Shown here one piece after another: positions 7,507 to 16,097 of a stretch of DNA of 64,000 nt. Every line of letters begins with the position of its first letter. The stretch's first letter is position 1. Source of the DNA: Streptomyces sp. NBC_01306 (lineage in GTDB: Bacteria; Actinomycetota; Actinomycetes; Streptomycetales; Streptomycetaceae); NCBI RefSeq assembly GCF_026340465.1, contig NZ_JAPEPC010000001.1, forward strand, positions 2,483,501-2,547,500, written 5' to 3'. A program made the translations under genes and the position numbers. The notes below the pieces were generated by a model. That model saw only the letters and a list, made by a program, of their open reading frames with translations, searched no databases and was not told the origin of the DNA.

Positions 7507-7680
7507 CGTATCTCTCCAGGTGATCCAGACCCCGGCCGGTGTCGAACTGATCCAGGGCAGCCCGCGCCTGACACACAAGTCGGCGCAACCACCGCCCTGT
7601 CCGCAGGAGTTGGAGGAGATGTCCAAGGTCCTCGTGTCTTCGGCGCCGGCGCCGACCTGTCCGCCCCCCCGAGGAGATCC

Positions 7681-7721
7681 GGGGGCGGCCGGGGCCCAGA
7701 GCGTCACACCCGGCCGCCCCC
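7681..7721 (+). terminator. Hairpin after azoR
   Basis: Perfect 13-bp arms (7681-7693 and 7709-7721) flank a 15-nt loop. No T-tract follows, as is common for Streptomyces terminators. It lies between azoR and the fusion gene at 7765. Confidence 0.6.
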
Positions 7722-7764
7722 TGTGCGCCCTCGTTGAGTCCACCGTTGGCGGGAAGAACCCCTC

Positions 7765-9258
7765 ATGTTCAGTACACAGGACGAATGGAACACCGGCTAC
7801 GCCGAAGGCAGCCGCTATCGCCGGCTCAGCGACAGTGAGCGCTCGCTGCTGGCTGCCCATGCCCCGGCGCCGGCCGGCGGAAGAGCTCTGGACGTCGGGT
7901 GCGGGGTCGGTGAACTCGCAGCCCACTTGGCCGTCCTCGGCTACACCGTGGACGCCGTCGACTGGTCCGAAGCCGCCCTCGCCGACGCCGGCACCCACCA
8001 TGGCGAGGCAGCCCGATGGCTACGCCTCGACGTCGAAAGCGACGACTGGGCACCCCTCGCCGACGGATACGACCTGATCACCCTGCGGTTCGTGGCTCCG
8101 TTCCTCACGTCCCGCGACCGCACGCTGCATGCCCTGGGGCACCGTCTGCGCCCGGGGGGCGCCCTCGTGGTCATCACGCCGCTCGCCGCCGATACCCCGG
8201 CCGAGCGGCGTGGGATCGCACTCGACGAAGACGAACTCACCGCGCTCCAGGCCCGCTGGTCCACCTCCGAGCGCCACAACACCGAAGGGCTTGCCTTCCT
8301 GATCCTGCGCGGCCCGGGTACGGACGAAGCCCCCTTGCAAGGCAGTCCCCCGGCCGCCGGAGCGCAGAGCAGCCTGCCCGACACCGGGAGTCTCGGTGCT
8401 GCCGGGTCCACGTCGTCGCGGCGGCATGACTTCCACCTCCCGGGGCGGCATTACGGGCAGGTGGAGTCGGGCCGAAAGACGATCGAGGTACGCGTCCGCA
8501 CTCCCACGACGGCGGCCGTCGAAGTCGGGGACACAGTCGTCTTCCACGACCAGGACAGCGGTCGGGAACTCGACATCATCGTGAAGCGGGTCACCCCTTA
8601 CGCCTCGTTCGAGGAACTGCTCAGCGCGGAGGACCCCGCCCGCATCGATCCGGACGGACTGCGCGAGGACCTGCTGACCGGACTTCGCACCGGCTGTCCG
8701 GCGGCCGAGGCGTCTCCCGGTCCCCTCGCCTTCGAGTTCGACCACCGCCCCGCTCAACCCGGCCGCCCCATGCCGATGACACCCACGGAGTACGCACAGA
8801 CCGTCCCGCACCACACCGTATACGGCTGCCTGTACGTACGTGACGCGTACGACCGGCCGGTACAACTGCGCTCGGTCTACGGATCCCGGCTCTGGCAGTT
8901 CCCTGGCGGCAACCTCGACACGCTGGGGGAAGACCCACTGCAGACCGCCCGCCGCGAAGCCGTGGAGGAGACCGGCCTCGAACTCGGCCTGGACACACCG
9001 CGGCTGCTCCTGACGCACTTCCTGCACGCCGGCCCCCGGTCGCCCCTGAACAAGGTGGGTCTCATCTTCGACGGAGGCCGGCTCAGCGCGGAGCAGCTCA
9101 GCCGGATCCGCCTTGATCCCGTCGAGCACGACATGTGGGCCGTCCACGACCTCGCCGGCTGGCGGGAGTTGATGGCGCCCCGGGGCTTCGTCCGTCTCGA
9201 CGCCGTCGAACGAGTCCGGCTCGGCGAAGGCCCCGCGTACCTCATCACGCACACCTGA
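7765..9258 (+). CDS. Three-domain fusion: SAM methyltransferase, ASCH domain, NUDIX hydrolase
   Basis: The 497-residue protein joins a class I methyltransferase (about 1-185; motif I LDVGCGVGE at 42-50), an Ala/Ser/Gly linker, an ASCH domain (about 221-300; G-x-K-x-x-E-x-R at 236-243 and GDTVVF) and a NUDIX domain (about 345-497). The NUDIX box is REAVEETGL (397-405) with E389; the leading glycine lies one residue further away than in the canonical Gx5E spacing. ASCH domains are RNA/nucleoside-binding or cytidine-related and NUDIX enzymes cleave nucleoside diphosphates, so a modified-nucleotide substrate is plausible but inferred. It is isolated between terminators and divergent genes. Confidence 0.85.
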   Translation: MFSTQDEWNTGYAEGSRYRRLSDSERSLLAAHAPAPAGGRALDVGCGVGELAAHLAVLGYTVDAVDWSEAALADAGTHHGEAARWLRLDVESDDWAPLADGYDLITLRFVAPFLTSRDRTLHALGHRLRPGGALVVITPLAADTPAERRGIALDEDELTALQARWSTSERHNTEGLAFLILRGPGTDEAPLQGSPPAAGAQSSLPDTGSLGAAGSTSSRRHDFHLPGRHYGQVESGRKTIEVRVRTPTTAAVEVGDTVVFHDQDSGRELDIIVKRVTPYASFEELLSAEDPARIDPDGLREDLLTGLRTGCPAAEASPGPLAFEFDHRPAQPGRPMPMTPTEYAQTVPHHTVYGCLYVRDAYDRPVQLRSVYGSRLWQFPGGNLDTLGEDPLQTARREAVEETGLELGLDTPRLLLTHFLHAGPRSPLNKVGLIFDGGRLSAEQLSRIRLDPVEHDMWAVHDLAGWRELMAPRGFVRLDAVERVRLGEGPAYLITHT

Positions 9259-9388
9259 CCGCGTCGATGACCGCGTCATGTACCGGGGAAGACGCGGGCC
9301 GCCGCCCGCCGTGGGGATCCGCCGCGTGACCCACCGGCCGGCACCTCACGCGAACCTCTCCGGACCAAAGCGGCGGGGCCCGCCGCCG

Positions 9389-10336
9389 TCAGAACGCGGG
9401 GCGGACGGCCCCGACCGGCTCGCCGTGGCCGAGTACCGGTGCGGTGGCGAGCGCGGTGAGCGTCTCGTCGCCGTCCACGTCCACTCCGAGGCGGCGCAGC
9501 GCGGCGACCATGACCACCGGGCGGGACCGCTGGGAGCCGTCCGCGATCTTGAGCGCCACCGCGGACCCGTCCGGCAGGCCGAGCGCGTACACGCCCTCGG
9601 CGCCGTCCTTGGCGACGGCCCCGGGCAGGGCGCCCATGATCCGCGTCACGTCCCGGCCGGTGCCGCCGACGTACCGCGGGTGGGTGTTCATCGCGCGGGC
9701 CACGCGGTGTTCGAGACTGCCCTCCGGCGCCGAGGCCAGGCGGCCGAACGCCCGGGCCAGGCCCCGCAGACTGATGGCGAACAGGGGCGCGCCGCAGCCG
9801 TCGATGCCCGTGGCCGCGATCCTCTCGCCCGCCAGCTCCTCCAGGGTCTCGCGCAGCACCACCTGGAGCGGGTGTTCGGGGTCGAGGTACGTGGCGGTGT
9901 CCCAGCCGTTCACGACGCAGGTCGCCAGCATGGCGGCGTGCTTGCCCGAGCAGTTCATCGTCAGGGGGGTGGGCTGCCCGCCGCCCACCAGGTAGGCGCG
10001 CAGCGCGCCCTCGCCGATCGGGAGGGCAGCCGTGCAGCGCAGCGCGTCCGTGCCGAGCCCGGCCGAGCCGAGTATCGCCCGCACACCCTCCAGGTGGATG
10101 TCCTCGCCCGAGTGGCTGGCGCATCCCAGTGCCAGGAGTTCGCCGTCAAGACCGAGCCCGGCACGGAGCATGCCGAGTGCCTGGAGGGGCTTGTTCGACG
10201 AGCGCGGATACATCGGAGCGTCGACGTCCCCGATCCGCAGGACCTCCGCACCGTCCGGGCCGGTCGCGAGGACCGTCCCGTGGTGCACGGACTCCAGGAA
10301 ATCCCCACGCCAGACCTCGGCCACCACGGTGTGCAT
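9389..10336 (-). CDS. Asparaginase (Rhizobium-type, asparaginase II family)
   Basis: The 315-residue enzyme of the Pfam asparaginase_II type hydrolyses L-asparagine to aspartate and ammonia. Family blocks seen are YPRSSNKPLQ (about 43-52), CASHSGED (about 72-79), MNCSGKHAAML (about 126-136), GIDGCGAPLFA (about 177-187) and THPRYVGG. No signal peptide is evident, so it should be cytoplasmic. It is divergent from a GntR regulator with repeated operator-like sequences between, and that regulator is followed by an NhaC-type antiporter, suggesting joint control. The ATG at 10336 has only a weak ribosome-binding site. Confidence 0.9.
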   Translation of the reverse strand: MHTVVAEVWRGDFLESVHHGTVLATGPDGAEVLRIGDVDAPMYPRSSNKPLQALGMLRAGLGLDGELLALGCASHSGEDIHLEGVRAILGSAGLGTDALRCTAALPIGEGALRAYLVGGGQPTPLTMNCSGKHAAMLATCVVNGWDTATYLDPEHPLQVVLRETLEELAGERIAATGIDGCGAPLFAISLRGLARAFGRLASAPEGSLEHRVARAMNTHPRYVGGTGRDVTRIMGALPGAVAKDGAEGVYALGLPDGSAVALKIADGSQRSRPVVMVAALRRLGVDVDGDETLTALATAPVLGHGEPVGAVRPAF

Positions 10337-10371
10337 CAGTTATGTCCGCCTCTCCAGTCTCTCCTGTTTCG

Positions 10372-10490
10372 GTCAACTGTTGACAGTTACCACTTGGCGA
10401 CGGGCATGTCGAATGTGCGGCCGATTTCGCGGACACCCCTTGACACCTGCGGAAACACGCCTGTCAACTGGCAACTGTCAACACCTTGGT
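10372..10490. promoter_or_regulatory. Shared operator region, asparaginase/GntR
   Basis: GTCAAC-T-GTTGAC (10372-10384) is a perfect 6-bp palindrome. The 10-mer AACTGTCAAC at 10473-10482 matches the complement of the first site region (GTTGACAGTT, 10379-10388). Two inverted copies about 90 bp apart in the divergent promoter region suggest binding by the GntR protein and possible looping. Confidence 0.55.
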
Positions 10491-10511
10491 GGTCCAGAGG
10501 AGGCGTCATCC

Positions 10512-11159
10512 GTGAGTGAGACACTGCAACGAGGCCTCGCCGTCCAGGTCGCCGAGGTGCTGCGCGAACGTCTGCTCGGCGGCCACCTGCGACCGGGAAC
10601 CCGGATCAACGAGGTGGTGCTCGCGCGGGAACTCGACATCAGCCGGGGACCGTTGCGCGAGGCCGTGCGGCAACTCGTCAGTGAGGGCCTGCTCGTGCAC
10701 AGCCCCAACCGCGGTGCCACGGTGTTCACGGCGGAACCGGACGACGTAAGAGCCCTGTTCGAACTCCGTACGGCGCTGGAGACAGCGTCCGCCCGGCTGG
10801 CCGCGGAGCGCCGCGACGAGAAGGACATCGCTGCGCTGCGTTCGGCCTGCGCCCGGGCGCGGAAGACCATCCAGGGCGGGCGGCGCTTCGTCCACCGGCT
10901 GGACCTGGACTTCCACCGGACCCTGACGGACACCGCACGAAGTCCGCGCGTCGCGGAACAGTTGTGGCGGGTGCAGCAGCAGATCATCCTGCTGCGCAGT
11001 CCGCTGGACGTCCCGGCGGCTCACACGGCCGACTCCCTGGACGACCACGAGGAGATCGCCGCCGCCGTCGCCGACGGTGACGGGGAGCGGGCCGCGGCGC
11101 TCATGGACCTCCATCTCGGGCGGGTACGGGCCCACATGACGGGCTCCCCGACCGGCTGA
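10512..11159 (+). CDS. GntR/FadR-family regulator (FCD domain)
   Basis: The 215-residue product has an N-terminal winged helix (about 8-75: VAEVLRERLLGGHLRPGTRINEVVLARELDISRGPLREAVRQL) and an all-helical FCD ligand-binding domain (about 85-205) with LDLDFHRTL and a late DDHEEIAAAV histidine that normally helps bind a metal. FCD ligands are mostly organic acids. The GTG at 10512 follows GAGGAGG. It is divergent from asparaginase and precedes nhaC, so aspartate or a related dicarboxylate is a reasonable ligand, but this is inference. Confidence 0.9.
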   Translation: MSETLQRGLAVQVAEVLRERLLGGHLRPGTRINEVVLARELDISRGPLREAVRQLVSEGLLVHSPNRGATVFTAEPDDVRALFELRTALETASARLAAERRDEKDIAALRSACARARKTIQGGRRFVHRLDLDFHRTLTDTARSPRVAEQLWRVQQQIILLRSPLDVPAAHTADSLDDHEEIAAAVADGDGERAAALMDLHLGRVRAHMTGSPTG

Positions 11160-11350
11160 CCCTGCCGGCCGACCTCACCGGGTGACCCCACCGGCTGGCC
11201 CTGCCGGACCGATCCCACCGGCCGACCCCACTGGCTGACTCCACCGGCTGACCCTGCCGTCCGAACCCCGCCGGCCCACCCCACGGCCGACCCCACCGGC
11301 TGACCCTGCCGGTCGAACCCACCGGCCGACCCTGCCGGACCGATCCCGGC
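11152..11350. repeat. Degenerate tandem repeat after the GntR gene
   Basis: About 200 bp of imperfect 10-14 bp units such as ACCGGCTGACCCTGCC and CACCGGCCGACCC follow the GntR stop codon. It fills most of the 337-bp gap before nhaC and has no other recognisable content. The remaining 11350-11496 region should hold the nhaC promoter. Confidence 0.7.
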
Positions 11351-11496
11351 ACAGTGGCGGGGGTGCGTCCGCGCCCCCGGAACCGGCTCCGCATGCCGTC
11401 GCGCCTCCGCCTCCGCCGCGGCGTCCCCAGCGGCCGGCTCGCCCTTCCCCCACACCGTCCAACTGCCCGGCCCCGCCGGGCCACTGGAGTACCCGA

Positions 11497-12978
11497 ATGA
11501 CCGACTCCTCCACCGCGGCCGCGCCCCCACGCGAGCGCCGCACCCCCGGACTGCTCGTCGCCGCACTGCCCGTGGTGCTGATGCTGATCGTGATGATCGC
11601 GGGCACCGTCTGGCTCGGCCTCGACCCCGTGGTCCTCCTCGTCGCGTCCTGCGCCGTCACCGGCGTCATCGCCCGGTGGCTCGGCGTGACGTGGGACGAG
11701 ATGCTCACGGGCATCCGGTCGAAGATCGACGCCGCGATGCCGGCGCTGCTGATCCTGATCTCCATCGGCATGCTCATCGGCACCTGGACGCTGAGCGGCA
11801 CGATACCCATGATCGTCGACTGGGGGCTCAAGGCCATCCAGCCGTCGTGGATCGTGGTGCTGTCGTTCCTGATCACCATGGTCGTCTCGACGGTGACCGG
11901 TACCTCCTGGGGCTCCGTCGGCACCGTCGGTGTCGCCCTGATCGGCGTGGCCGGCGGGCTCGGCGTGTCCCTGCCCATGACGGCGGGCGCCATCATCTCG
12001 GGCGCCTACTTCGGCGACAAGATGTCCCCGATGTCGGACACCACCAACCTGGCTCCCGCCGTGGCCGGTTCGAGCCTCTTCGAGCACATCCGGCACCTCC
12101 TCTACACGACGGGTCCGGCGGCGGTCCTCTCCTGCGTCCTGTACTTCTTCCTGGGCCGCGCCCAGCACGCCGACGGGCAGGCCGCCCGGCGCACCGACGC
12201 CCTGCGGGGCGTGCTGGAGCAGGGATTCCATTTCAACCTGCTGCTCCTGCTGCCTCCGGCGGTGGTGCTCGTGGGCGCGATCGCGAAGAAGCCGCCGCTG
12301 CCGACCATCATCGTCTCGTCGGCGGTCGCGGGGATCCTGGGCGGTGTCTTCCAGGGCTTCTCCCTCCAGCAGATCGGTTCCTCCGCCTCGACCGGTTTCA
12401 CCGTGTCGATGCTGAGCGGCCACGGAGGCATCGATCCCCAGCACCTGTCCGCCGCGGCCGGCACGCTCCTCAACCGCGGCGGCATGGCATCGATGGCGTC
12501 GACCATGCTGATCGGCCTCGCCGGCTTCGCCTTCGCGGGCATCCTGACCGAGACCGGCTGCCTGGACGTCCTGATGCACCGGCTGCTCGCCAAGGTCCGC
12601 AGGACGGGCGGGATCATCCTCGCCACCGCGCTGACCTCGGTGGGCACCGCGCTCGCCATGGGGGTCTCGTACCTGACGATCATTGTGCCGGGCCAGGCGT
12701 TCCGGGACATCTACCCCGAGCGCGGCCTCGCCCCGAAGAACCTGTCGCGCACGCTGGAGGATTCCGGCACGGTCTTCGTGCCCCTGGTGCCGTGGACCGA
12801 GGCCGCCACCTACATGTCCACGACCCTGGGTGTCGCCACCATGGCGTACGCGCCGTACGCGTTCCTGAACTACTTCGGCGTGATCATCGCCGTGATCTGC
12901 GGCTACACCGGTTTCGGCATCGCCCGCCAGGAGCCGGTGCACCGGACCGCCGTGGAACCCGCTCCGGCCGCCGTCTGA
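11497..12978 (+). CDS. nhaC: NhaC-family Na+/H+ antiporter
   Basis: The 493-residue inner-membrane carrier has about eleven hydrophobic segments. The conserved block TVTGTSWGSVGTVG (about 132-145) and GAYFGDKMSPMSDTTNLA (about 168-185) identify the NhaC family, which exchanges Na+ for H+ or couples malate/lactate exchange. The C-terminal GLAPKNLSRTLEDSGTVFVPLVPWTEAA is also family-typical. The neighbouring asparaginase and FCD regulator make a dicarboxylate-linked role possible. Its last codons lie inside a 30-bp tandem repeat (12966-13055). Confidence 0.92.
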   Translation: MTDSSTAAAPPRERRTPGLLVAALPVVLMLIVMIAGTVWLGLDPVVLLVASCAVTGVIARWLGVTWDEMLTGIRSKIDAAMPALLILISIGMLIGTWTLSGTIPMIVDWGLKAIQPSWIVVLSFLITMVVSTVTGTSWGSVGTVGVALIGVAGGLGVSLPMTAGAIISGAYFGDKMSPMSDTTNLAPAVAGSSLFEHIRHLLYTTGPAAVLSCVLYFFLGRAQHADGQAARRTDALRGVLEQGFHFNLLLLLPPAVVLVGAIAKKPPLPTIIVSSAVAGILGGVFQGFSLQQIGSSASTGFTVSMLSGHGGIDPQHLSAAAGTLLNRGGMASMASTMLIGLAGFAFAGILTETGCLDVLMHRLLAKVRRTGGIILATALTSVGTALAMGVSYLTIIVPGQAFRDIYPERGLAPKNLSRTLEDSGTVFVPLVPWTEAATYMSTTLGVATMAYAPYAFLNYFGVIIAVICGYTGFGIARQEPVHRTAVEPAPAAV

Positions 12979-13055
12979 TGCGCGTCCCGCCGGAAGGCCG
13001 CCGTCTGATGTGCGTCCCGCCGGAAGGCCGCCGTCTGATGTGCGTCCCGCCGGAA
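12966..13055 (+). repeat. Three 30-bp tandem repeats spanning the nhaC stop
   Basis: A unit beginning GGCCGCCGTCTGATG and ending CGCCGGAA recurs exactly every 30 bp at 12966, 12996 and 13026; copies differ at one base (c/t). The nhaC TGA (12976-12978) lies in the first copy, so the gene end was duplicated downstream without changing the protein. Confidence 0.95.
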
Positions 13056-13092
13056 GACCTCGGGAACCATGCCCGCTCTTCCCTGTCTCCGG

Positions 13093-13974
13093 TCAGGGCT
13101 GGATGTTCTCCAGGTCCTCCAGAAGGCCGGGCTGCTTCGGTTCCCAGCCGAGCACCTGCCGGGTGTGCGCGCTGGACGAGGGCTGGTCGGTCGCGAAGAT
13201 CGGACCGAGAGGACCGTAGGTCTCCGCCGGCACGGATTCGACCGGCAGGTTCAGCCGTCGGCCGATGACCGCGGCGATGTCACGCACCTCGCCCCCCTCG
13301 TCGGCCACGGCGTGCCAGGAGCTGCCGGCCGGCGCGTGCTCCAGGGCGAGCCGGAAGAGAACGGCCGCGTCGAGTGCGTGCACGGCCGGCCAGCGCTGTG
13401 CGCCGTCGCCCGGGTAGCCGGACACTCCCGTCCGGCGTGCGATGCCGGTCAGCATTCCGGCGAACCCGCCCGTGCCCCGATGGTGAACGGTGCGCGGCAG
13501 GCGTACGGCCGCGCTCCGGACTCCGCGCGAGGCCAGGCCCAGGGCCGCCGTGACCGCGCGACCGCGGCCGCCGACCGGCCCGTCGGTCGGCACCGGGTCG
13601 GCCTCGGTGGAGGCGCGGCCCGGCACAGCGGGGGTACCCGAGACGGTGACGAACGGGCGGTCGCTGCCGACGAGTCCCTCCCCGAGGGCCGCGAGGGCGG
13701 CACTCTCCTCGGCGACCGCCCGCGCGAGGGCTTCGGGGCTGCTGAAGTCGTTGCTGAACGCCAGGTGGATCACCCCGTCGGCCTGGTCAGCGCCGGCGCG
13801 AAGGACGTCCAGATCGGCGAGGCCGCCCCGGAGCGGCTCCGCGCCGGCCGCCTCGACGGCCAGCGCGGAAGCGTCCGAGCGGGCGAGCGCGAGCACGGCG
13901 TGACCGTTGCCGAGCAGTTCGGCGACGACTGCGGACCCGACCAGGCCGGTGCCACCGGTGACGAAGACACGCAT
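13093..13974 (-). CDS. NAD-dependent epimerase/SDR-family oxidoreductase
   Basis: The 293-residue atypical short-chain dehydrogenase has an N-terminal Rossmann motif TGGTGLVGSAV (about 6-16) and DGVIHLAFSNDF (about 66-77), as in NAD(P)-binding extended SDRs. The usual YxxxK catalytic pair is not seen at its normal place, so it is an atypical SDR. It faces a TetR regulator with two operators between (13992-14042), 17 bp from its start codon, and is probably that regulator's main target. The substrate is unknown. Confidence 0.85.
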   Translation of the reverse strand: MRVFVTGGTGLVGSAVVAELLGNGHAVLALARSDASALAVEAAGAEPLRGGLADLDVLRAGADQADGVIHLAFSNDFSSPEALARAVAEESAALAALGEGLVGSDRPFVTVSGTPAVPGRASTEADPVPTDGPVGGRGRAVTAALGLASRGVRSAAVRLPRTVHHRGTGGFAGMLTGIARRTGVSGYPGDGAQRWPAVHALDAAVLFRLALEHAPAGSSWHAVADEGGEVRDIAAVIGRRLNLPVESVPAETYGPLGPIFATDQPSSSAHTRQVLGWEPKQPGLLEDLENIQP

Positions 13975-13991
13975 GAGACTCTCCCTAAGCG

Positions 13992-14042
13992 ATGGGACTC
14001 TTGTCCCATCACCATAACAAAGTAATGGGACAAGAGTCCCGT
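13992..14042. promoter_or_regulatory. Double TetR operator
   Basis: ATGGGACTCTTGTCCCAT (13992-14009) and ATGGGACAAGAGTCCCGT (14025-14042) are 18-bp palindromes of nearly the same sequence in opposite orientation. Their centres are 33 bp apart, three helical turns. They occupy the whole SDR/TetR divergent promoter region, so one protein can repress both genes. Confidence 0.8.
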
Positions 14043-14069
14043 CACATGCGGTTCACCTACGATGGGCTC

Positions 14070-14648
14070 ATGGGTCGATGGGAACCAGGTGCACGCGAAC
14101 GCCTCGTCGTGGCTGCCGTCGACCTGTTCACCGAGCAGGGGTACGACGCCACCACGGTCACGCAGATCGCCGAGCGCGCCGGAGTCACCAAGAGCACCTT
14201 CTTCCGGTACTTCCCCGACAAGCGCGAGCTGCTGGTGGCGGGGCAGGAGACGCTGTGCCGGCTGCTGACCGAGGGGATCGCCGAGGCCCCCTGTGACGCC
14301 GGCCCGCTGGAGGCGGTCGCTGCCGGTCTCGTGCGCGCCTCAAGCGCGATGGGCCCCATGAACCGCGAACTCGCCCCCCGCCTGAAGGCGGCTGTCACCG
14401 CCAGCACCGAACTTCAGGAGCGTGACGCCCTCAAGAGCGTCAGCCTCGCGGCGGCGGTCACAGCCGCCCTGGTCGCCCGCGGCATACCTGAACCGACCGC
14501 GGCTCTCGCGGGCGAGCTGGGCGTCCTCGCCTTCAAACGGGGCTACGCCGAATGGTCCGACGGCGTCCGCGACACCGAGGACGGCCTCGCCGAGCACACC
14601 CTGGCGGCCCTGGACGAGCTGCGTACGGCGAGCGCGTCGCTGCGCTGA
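14070..14648 (+). CDS. TetR-family transcriptional regulator
   Basis: The 192-residue repressor begins MGRWEPGARERLVVAAVDLF and has the HTH ATTVTQIAERAGVTKSTFFRYFPDKRELL (about 28-56). The C-terminal ligand domain is not assignable. The ATG at 14070 was chosen because homologues typically start MGRWEP. No ribosome-binding site precedes it, but TACGAT (14058-14063) lies 6 nt upstream like a -10 box, so the mRNA is probably leaderless. It lies divergent to the SDR gene. Confidence 0.88.
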   Translation: MGRWEPGARERLVVAAVDLFTEQGYDATTVTQIAERAGVTKSTFFRYFPDKRELLVAGQETLCRLLTEGIAEAPCDAGPLEAVAAGLVRASSAMGPMNRELAPRLKAAVTASTELQERDALKSVSLAAAVTAALVARGIPEPTAALAGELGVLAFKRGYAEWSDGVRDTEDGLAEHTLAALDELRTASASLR

Positions 14649-14688
14649 CCGGAGTTGAGCATCGCAGGGACCAGCCGGAGTGCCCGGT

Positions 14689-14802
14689 TCAGGCAGTGGC
14701 GGCGGGACCGGGCGGCAGGTGGACGGTCATGATCAGGTGGCAGGTGGCATCGCCTGATCCCCGGTAGGCGTGCGGGGCGTCGCCGTCGGAAAGCGGGGTC
14801 GC
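14689..14802 (-). pseudogene. Fragment of a cupin-type protein
   Basis: The minus strand reads SDGDAPHAYRGSGDATCHLIMTVHLPPGPAATA to a TGA at 14689-14691. PHAYR...GD...CHLIMTVH is typical of the last strands of a cupin, often fused to an XRE-type DNA-binding domain. Nothing upstream extends it, because it runs into the head-to-head EamA remnant. Called on a short match. Confidence 0.4.
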
Positions 14803-15118
14803 GCCGCTGATCATCGGCAGGGCGGTCTCCTCGGCCGTCACCCTGGCCGCGGCCGGGGTCATGCACCGCAGGCTCGGCCCCGAGAAGCCCGCCTACGCCA
14901 TGTCGGTCACTGCCGGCGTGCTGGACTCGCTGGCGAACCTGCTGTTCCTGCTCGCCGCGCGCAGCGGAGACCTCACCGTCGTCGCCGTGATCACCGCCCT
15001 CTACCCAGCCGGAACCGTCCTGCTCGCCCGCAGCGTGCTCTCCGAGCGCCTCCACCGCGGCCAGCTCATCGGCCTGGGCACCGCCGCCGTCGCCGTCAGC
15101 CTCCTCGCCCTCACCTGA
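14768..15118 (+). pseudogene. EamA/DMT transporter, C-terminal remnant
   Basis: The open frame from 14768 gives SGVAPLIIGRAVSSAVTLAAAGV, then PAYAMSVTAGVLDSLANLLFLLAARSG and ALYPAGTVLLARSVLSERL, matching the second half of an EamA permease (about four membrane segments). The first five segments are absent and no good start codon exists; the first ATG (14861) lies inside a membrane segment boundary. It abuts a cupin fragment on the other strand, so the original pair was fused and truncated here. Confidence 0.65.
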
Positions 15119-15203
15119 GCGCCCCCGGGGCGACGAAACCGATCAGCGCAGATTCCCGCAGCGCCGGCGCGGCGCGGACCCGCCCAGACACGCCGTCAGT
15201 CCG

Positions 15204-16097
15204 TCAGCCGGTGAGGCCCAGTGACGTCATGACCGCTGCGAGTTCCTGGCGCGCCTGTGGCGTCAGTCCGCGCAGGGGGCGCGGGAGATTGGGGCCGTCG
15301 ACCAGGCCGAGGTGTTCGGCGGCGGCGGACATGACGCGCAGGCCGCCATACCTGCGCAGCAGCTGCCACAGCGGCTCCAGCCGCTGCGACATGGCGGTGG
15401 CCCGGGCGGCGTCGCCGGCCTGCGCGGCGCGGGTGAGGGCGAGGGCCGTCGCGGGGAACAGGCCGCCGGCGACCGAGTACCACACGTCGCATCCGGCGTT
15501 CAGTCCGGTGGCCGCCGTCCAGTCGCCGCTGACACCGATCGTGACCGTCGCCGGGACCAGTGCCCGCAATGCTTCGACGCGCCTCTTCGCGGCAGTCGGG
15601 TCGTCGGGGACCGGGGGGATCTTGATGGCGGCGACATTCGGCAACTGCGCGACGCGGGCGTGGAGTTCATCGGTGAACTTGACGTGGGTGGTGCCGGGGT
15701 TGTCGTACACGCAGAGCGGCACCGAGAGCTCGCGGGTGACGTCCTCGTACAGGCCGAACACCTCGTCATCCGTGAGGGCCTGGTACGTCATCGGGGCGAG
15801 CAGGACCGCGGACGCGCCCGCCTTCTGGGCGTCCTCGGCGAGCGCGAGAACGTGCGAGGTCCGCAGGGCGCCGATGCCGACCATGACCGGGACGCCGTCG
15901 GCGGCCCCGACCGCGAGGGTCGCCACACGGGCGCGCTGCTCGCGGGTGAGGTAGGCGTAGCCGCCGGTGGAGCCGAGGGCGCCGATGGAGTCGACTCCGG
16001 CGGCGGCGAGGCGGGCGACGAGGGTGCCGAACGCGTGCTCGCCGATGCCGCTCTCGGTGGTCGGCGTGAGGGGGAAGGCGCTGAGGCCGCGGAACAT
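15204..16097 (-). CDS. Dihydrodipicolinate synthase-family aldolase/lyase
   Basis: The 297-residue TIM-barrel protein has GALGSTGGYAYLTREQR (about 39-55), the catalytic tyrosine in CVYDNPG (Y131) and the Schiff-base lysine in AAIKIPP (K159). Both active-site residues are present, so it should be an active class I aldolase/lyase. The STGE motif of true DapA is STGG here, which argues for a different substrate such as a keto-deoxy sugar acid or sialic-acid-like compound. No metabolic neighbours help. Confidence 0.85.
   Translation of the reverse strand: MFRGLSAFPLTPTTESGIGEHAFGTLVARLAAAGVDSIGALGSTGGYAYLTREQRARVATLAVGAADGVPVMVGIGALRTSHVLALAEDAQKAGASAVLLAPMTYQALTDDEVFGLYEDVTRELSVPLCVYDNPGTTHVKFTDELHARVAQLPNVAAIKIPPVPDDPTAAKRRVEALRALVPATVTIGVSGDWTAATGLNAGCDVWYSVAGGLFPATALALTRAAQAGDAARATAMSQRLEPLWQLLRRYGGLRVMSAAAEHLGLVDGPNLPRPLRGLTPQARQELAAVMTSLGLTG

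Noticed and set aside
11101..12942. 613-residue open frame antisense to nhaC
   Set aside because: Composition is Arg/Gly/His/Asp-rich with no domain. It mirrors third-position GC of nhaC, whose own frame has full family motifs.
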